This document shows positions 58,957-64,000 of a DNA stretch of 64,000 nucleotides, piece after piece. Below the pieces are notes generated by a model. That model ran no database searches, was not told the DNA's origin, and saw nothing but the letters and a program-made list of their open reading frames with translations. Source of the stretch: Ascaphus truei (Eukaryota > Chordata > Amphibia > Anura > Ascaphidae). Position 1 is the stretch's first letter, and each line of letters begins with the position of its first letter. The stretch spans positions 69,367,425 to 69,431,424 of the forward strand of contig CM071573.1 in NCBI GenBank assembly GCA_036426205.1, given 5' to 3'. The translations under genes and the position numbers were made by a program.

Positions 58957-59689
58957 TACCAACGTGGCAACAAAACAATGATATAAAGTAGTGGTTCCCA
59001 AACATCTTCTATATACAGACTAATGTTTATATTCAGGATTATCAAGGGACCATCGGACAAAAGGCTTGAAACCATTTCCCAAACGTATCCAAACTAACAG
59101 TTTATACACCGCTCACAATTATATTAAATTGTAATTAATCTTTGTATCTCTGAATGACAATGGTGCAACCTAGTGGGCTAGAAATGGATATTTTACAAAT
59201 TAGAGCGTTGTCTGATAAAAGTCAGCAAATCTCTACAGAAAGCACATACCTTGGTGCATACAAAGCTAATACATTTTATATGCTTAAGTGTGAATATGAA
59301 GTGCACAGTGAAACGTGAATAAAATAGAAATGTAATATTCTTCCTACGTGGGGCAGTGGCTATGTTGTAAATCACCCGAAGTGGTATGAATAATAAATAT
59401 GTCGCTTGAAATGCCACTTTATTTATATCTCATATCACAAGTTAAATCAGTCATATATTAATAACCTATTTAAAATATATTAAACAGTCTATTGCTTGAA
59501 TTTGTATGCTGCTATAAAAGAACACAAGTGTGTGAACATCAAACAACACTGCATTACACTAAACTATCATATAAATGCTGTATGGTGAAACAGCGCAGCT
59601 CCAATGTCGTCTTCCTAATTTTTCAATAAGTAATGAAAACACCAGTGTTGTTGATTACAAATTGACAAGCAAACTGAGCATTAAGCTTG

Positions 59690-61395
59690 TCACCAACCCT
59701 GGCTAAACTCACCCTATAAATGCTGTGCCTGGACACAGCGCAGCTCTGAAGTCAGCTCGGCTTTAAAACCTTTTGTTACCAAACCACCAAAGTTTACTTT
59801 TAGGAGAGCAAATACTCTCTCTACATATCTATCACATGTCTATTGAGAACCCCCTGAAAGATCAATGAAAGGCTTTCTTGTACCAAAGGGAGTTTCATGA
59901 GATGTGGTTTCTGTAGCAGTATTGAACATGAAAGACAATTAAATCCATCTCATCCAGAGTTACAAAATGATGAGATATAGAATTCAAAATGGTATAACAT
60001 GCAATCCAGATCATGTTGTCTAGTTTATATTGTGGATTGGAAAAAAATGATGTCGGGCCGGGACGATAAGACCATTAAAGATAAGAATTATGGAGAATTT
60101 AGATCAATAAAGAAGATAAATCTAGATTTCCCGGTTTTTTGTCTAGAATTTTTTCCAATTGTCCACATGGAAGCATAGACAATTTTCAATTCAGTGGTTT
60201 GGAATATATTCCATTATCATCGGAGGGGGTAATAGACAGAACATCTTCAATAAAACGAGAGAAGTTCTGGATTTACCTCAAATACTCTAAACCCTTTGGG
60301 ATAAATAAGAATTGGAATCAAACATTTGTAATTGTAACTAGTCAATGTATACATTCACTCTTCTTTTTCTCATGGGGTTAACAATAATAATCTTCTATGT
60401 GAATTTACATATGAATATTGATTTGCCCAGTTACAAGGTTCCAACGTTGTGGTTTGTTCCGGTTAAAAACGTTAGTCCTTTGACTGATAAAAACATGTAC
60501 GATTTATATCTTTCTCCATCAATGTTTGCTTAGGTAATTTGAGGTCTTTAACTGTGGTTAAAAGCTTAATATGAGAATATCAAGGTCTCTTGTTATACAT
60601 TTCAATTTAGGTAATTTTTGAATATCTATTATGAATATACTATTGTGCGATAAGTTTCTTTCTTTCTCCATTTCTCCTATTCAAGGTAATATCAACTGAT
60701 GTGGTTGTTCCTAAGAACATTTCATTATATGATTAATAGCTTTTCTCATACATGCAAGCTGCTCTTAATAGTGCGGCGACGTCACTGTCGCCGCAAGCGA
60801 AGTTTGTATTTTACTACTTGCGGCCGTCAAGGGCGACCAGGGCTACTGATTGGTTTCAGGGGCTGTCACATGAGGCGACAGCCCCTGAAAAATCTAATTT
60901 TTACGGCCTACCAAAATCGCGTCGCCACATCGCTGTGTCGCGCTTACTATAAGCCTTGCAGCCACCGGCGACAATGCATTTGTTTCCGACGCCGGCGACG
61001 GCACTATAAGCGCGGCCTTACTGGACAATGTCTAGATGTATAAAGCCGCTGTACGCTTATTAGTCCTAAATATTCAAAAAATGTATTTTATTGTACAGAT
61101 TTAATCTTTAACCTAGATTAAAAGCACTACAATAAGCATTACAAATACAATAAACAATTTATATAAATAGGAACCTCAATTGTTTTATGATATACACATA
61201 TATACATATCTTTGATTCTATAACATATCTTTGATATTATATATATATATATATAAACAAAGAAAAAGACGGCGCCTATCAGGTATATTTAAACACTGAG
61301 ATGTTGTATGTTATGGTATAGAACAGTATGGATATGGCACAATAAAAGATTGACTATACACTTGTTATGAAAAAAAATGTATATATATATATATA
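59690..61395 (+). mobile_element. Second copy of PLE remnant
   Basis: Collinear with 50860-52571. The GIY-YIG frame that is open over 156 codons in copy 1 is interrupted here; only about 80 codons from FSNCPHGSIDNFQFSGLEYI onward remain open. It contains the second copy of the nested H MITE (60758-61017). Confidence 0.8.
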
Positions 61396-61460
61396 GCTAA
61401 AAGTAAAATTATTTTCATATTGCACTTAGGATCGGGCGCTTTCTTTTCTTGTTGTTTCAA

Positions 61461-61514
<54 letters not shown>

Positions 61515-62060
61515 ATATATTATATATATATATTTATATATATCTTATATATATATATCCTTTTTTTTTTTTAATTATTACCATAATTTTGTGTTGTGTT
61601 TATTTTTTTAGTCCTAATACAACAATTGACAATTGGGTTTATAGCTAATTATAGTTATCTTTAAATGTCATGTTGTTTTGTATCACTATATTTTGCGATT
61701 TATGTTTTTTTTCATTTAAATCTTTTTCTTTCTTATTTCTTCTTTGTATCTATTGAATGTATCGTGTGTATTTGGCATTTGTTTTGTTTGGTTGTCGCCA
61801 TGGTTACCGACGTCGTTACGTCATCACATGCCATCCTCGGTTTCTCCTTACCAGGGCGGACTTTGTGAGCGACGATCGGGGCGGAGCTAGAGGCGGTGAA
61901 TCACTACAAGTGCCGGTACTCTCGAGGAGAACGCTACTCTTTGGCAAAAGTGCTTTTCAGCACGAAACGCGTCGGAGCTTCTCCTCGAGGTTCCTGTTGT
62001 TGGTGTATGGAACAGTGACTACAATAAAGTGCTCGTTTTAGTGACCCGGCAGTATCAGCT
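61396..62060 (+). mobile_element. PLE-like terminal region with hammerhead-like box
   Basis: The left part reads TAGGATCGGGCGCTTTCTTT, inverse-like to AAAGAAAAAGACGGCGCC at about 61258. TA and T-rich runs follow, then a GC-rich block with GACGTCGTTACGTCATCAC, then the box at 61921-61989 and ACAATAAAGTGCTCG. The layout (inverted GCGC ends, TA run, hammerhead-like box) matches 38538-39235. Assignment to Penelope-like elements is inference. Confidence 0.5.
61921..61989 (+). ncRNA. Hammerhead-like structure with 11-bp stem I
   Basis: CTCGAGGAGAA (61921-61931) pairs perfectly with TTCTCCTCGAG (61979-61989). Inside lie GTGC-loop-GCAC as a stem II candidate, then GAAA, CGCGTC, the hammerhead order. 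The expected CTGATGA is absent (TTTGGCAAA instead), so it may be a decayed or variant ribozyme. Confidence 0.4.
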
Positions 62061-62969
62061 TCTTTTTTGGGCAACAACGTCCATGTCTGCAGTGCACAGC
62101 CGTCTCTTCCTGTGTGGAAGAATTTTCCCTTGCAGCTCTAACGTCACTGCTAAATGTTACTCTATGCTCACTATACTTACTGATGGAACAATATATACAA
62201 CATTGTGTCTAAACACAAGCATCATGACTAGTCTACTTGATTAAATTGTAACAGTGTCTACACCAACAGCAGAAGAAATCTACATAGCCGAATTGCAACA
62301 TCCATGGGACATTGTGTCTAAACACCAGCAACAAACAAGTCTACTTAGCTGGATTGTAGCATTTCCCAAACAGACAGACAAAACTTGTGGGGGAATATTT
62401 GGTAACCTAGCATTATTTTAGAAGTAGAACTACAACTCCCAGCATGCCAAGTTCATTGGTGCATGGGGTTTCCAGGGACTGGCACAAAACGGTCAGGAAA
62501 GTTGGTGCTGGGCCAGTGGTTGGGGGTTGCGGTACTAGGTAACAGTTGAGGTTTTGTAAGGTAAATGGTTCCAGTCAGTTGCGTGGTTGTGATGACTTTT
62601 ACCAAACCACCATGATCCTGCATATAGACCTGCTCTTCAGTCTGTATTCAGAAATCTAAGGCTAGAACCTGCAAGGCTTTGAACAGCTTGACTTCACATT
62701 TATACCTAATTTTTACATTACTCACAAAAAGCAAGCCTATTAGTGGAAAATACTACCGACTCCAAAATCCCACTGAACGACACGAATGCTAACCATCTGT
62801 CAGAACAAGCTCTTCCAGGGAATAAGCTGCTTTTGGTCTTTGCTTATAAATTATGAAATGTATCAAAAATACAGAGTGAAATGGAACACATGGCTCTGAA
62901 CTGGGATACCTTTAAATTCAAGGCTCTGGATTGACGTGCACGGATATTCCTTACGAGAAGAGCGGTCTC
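62061..62969. other. No recognisable gene
   Basis: A direct repeat of an ACATTGTGTCTAAACA-type phrase occurs at about 62200 and 62310. No splice-supported coding exon of ZSWIM8 is found on the minus strand. Confidence 0.6.
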
Positions 62970-62972
62970 TTA

Positions 62973-63230
62973 GGCCGCGCGTATAGTGCCCGCGACGGGA
63001 GACGTCAACGCTAGCGAAAGTTGTATTTTGCTTTGCGGCGGCGGCGCGGGCGACCAGGCCATTGATTGGTTCAGGGGCTGTCCAATGAGGTGACAGCCCC
63101 TGAAAACTCAAATATTCCCGGCTTCAAAAAAAATCGCGTCGCCACGTCGCTTACTATAAGCGCACGCAGCGGCGGCAACAATGCATTTGTTTTCGGGCAA
63201 CGTCGCATCGCCGGCACTGTAAGCGCGGCC
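62973..63230. mobile_element. PIF/Harbinger-like MITE, family H
   Basis: GGCCGCGCGTATAGTGCC start and GGCACTGTAAGCGCGGCC end, flanked by TTA (62970-62972 and 63231-63233). The interior TGATTGGTTCAGGGGCTGTC is shared with the 51.9-kb copy. Confidence 0.88.
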
Positions 63231-63233
63231 TTA

Positions 63234-63394
63234 GGCTACGCTTATAGTGCTGGCAACGGGACGTCAGGCTGCGGTCGCTGAAAAAAATCAAATTGAGATG
63301 ACTTCCAGCGATCATGACCAAGCCGTCGCTATTAGTGTAAGCGCACGCGACTGCGGCAATGCATTTTTGCATCGCTGTCACTATAAGCGCAGCC
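63234..63394. mobile_element. Second Harbinger-like MITE abutting the first
   Basis: GGCTACGCTTATAGTGCTGG start and CACTATAAGCGCAGCC end, with TTA at 63231-63233 (shared with the neighbour) and 63395-63397. It is a shorter, internally deleted relative. Confidence 0.85.
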
Positions 63395-63397
63395 TTA

Positions 63398-64000
63398 GAA
63401 TGGACTCCTGTTTTCTCCCCCCCCCCCCCCCCCCGCCCCTTCCTTGCCTCTGGTATGAATATGTTTCTTACGGTACATATGACGGTACCAATTACAACTG
63501 GCCAACTATGGAAATTTAGCTCCAGTTCTTGAGTTTAAAGCGGCAATCCTCCCAGGACCCCAGTGAACTAATTCAAGTGAGATGTTTAGAAGTCCCATCT
63601 GGGTGAGCGATACCTTTTTTTAGCCAAATCTAGAAGTACTTTTTCATTCTTTTCTCGGTGGCCGCTACAACGCGCGCTACACACCAGAGCACAGCCTTCT
63701 ATGGGGCAGGCCCCAGTCGCCGTGTGTGCATGGGCGTGCAAAGCTCGATGACGCGACCGCTGGCAGGGAAGTCAAGAATGTTGTCTTTCCTTGCAGTGAC
63801 ATGATCACGTGGTGTGCGGGCAGCCAATGGCAGGGCAGATAGTGTGGACCATAGGAGTGCAGGTAGTGTAGACCAATGGCAGTAAAGTGCTGTGCTTTGA
63901 CATCATGGCCGCGCCCCCCCCCGTCATGGCCACCCCCAGCGCATCCAATTGAGCCACTTAGACCGCAGATCTCGGCTGTTACCCGTGCACGCACCGCCAG
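63398..64000. other. Window end, no gene recognised
   Basis: It starts with a poly-C run (63417-63434). A moderately GC-rich end contains GGCAGCCAATGGCAGGGCAG-type sequence and short near-repeats (TAGTGTGGACCAT / TAGTGTAGACCAAT). It could be a further MITE. No exon is supported. Confidence 0.5.

Larger units (their letters stand above)
52771..61395. repeat. Copy 2 of ~8.6-kb direct duplication (indel-rich)
   Basis: Collinear with 43974-52571. Anchors: MITE at 53106 versus 44274; TTA at 56729 versus 47882; MITE end at 61017 versus 52185. Differences are mostly one- or two-base insertions and deletions, many in homopolymers or short repeats, with few substitutions. Every duplicated ZSWIM8 exon is affected. 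This is the error profile of uncorrected long reads, so copy 2 is probably not a real second locus. Confidence 0.9.

Noticed and set aside
52771..61395. Second functional copy or exon duplication of ZSWIM8
   Set aside because: All six exons carry frame or splice defects of sequencing-error type; better explained as an assembly artefact.
1..64000. CRISPR array, bacterial operon, tRNA or rRNA genes
   Set aside because: Spliced vertebrate exons and eukaryotic transposons throughout; no regularly spaced direct repeats with unique spacers and no recognisable tRNA or rRNA sequence.

Overview
This window is vertebrate nuclear DNA. It most likely comes from an amphibian, probably a frog: large introns are packed with hAT, PIF/Harbinger and pogo-like MITEs, CR1/L2 and L1-clade LINE fragments, and Penelope-like retroelement (PLE) remnants. 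The species cannot be named from the sequence alone. Assigning transposon families to frogs is inference; the two genes rest on direct translation and splice-phase matching.

Two protein-coding genes lie tail to tail. On the plus strand, twelve exons (9126-28730) encode the last 548 residues and the stop of a heparan sulfate N-deacetylase/N-sulfotransferase, best called NDST2. On the minus strand, fourteen exons (50121 down to 33668) encode the last 948 residues and the stop of ZSWIM8, a Cullin-RING E3 substrate receptor. In both genes every exon junction I checked has gt/ag sites and compatible phase. The 5' parts, including the NDST signal anchor and the ZSWIM8 BC-box and SWIM zinc finger, lie outside the window. 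The convergent NDST2-ZSWIM8 arrangement is the known vertebrate synteny and is the main reason for choosing NDST2 over its paralogues. The two products do not act in one pathway: NDST2 modifies heparan sulfate in the Golgi, and ZSWIM8 directs ubiquitination, including AGO turnover in target-directed microRNA decay.

Layout: 1-1.1 kb, C-rich pyrimidine low complexity; 1.6-5.7 kb, a decayed L1-clade LINE; 6-9 kb, SINE, TG/TA microsatellites and a large hairpin element; 9.1-28.7 kb, NDST2; 28.7-33.7 kb, intergenic and 3' UTR sequence; 33.7-50.1 kb, ZSWIM8; 50.9-52.6 kb, a PLE remnant with a GIY-YIG endonuclease ORF; 52.8-61.4 kb, a second noisy copy of 44.0-52.6 kb; 61.4-64 kb, PLE terminal sequence and paired Harbinger MITEs.

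The two most notable points are these. (1) The ~8.6-kb direct duplication has a downstream copy that differs almost only by small indels, which break the six ZSWIM8 exons it carries. This looks like an assembly false duplication built from uncorrected long reads. (2) Several repeat families carry hammerhead-ribozyme-like boxes (a short hairpin followed by CGAAAC), in or beside PLE-like sequence. I did not find a convincing wholly new biological system.
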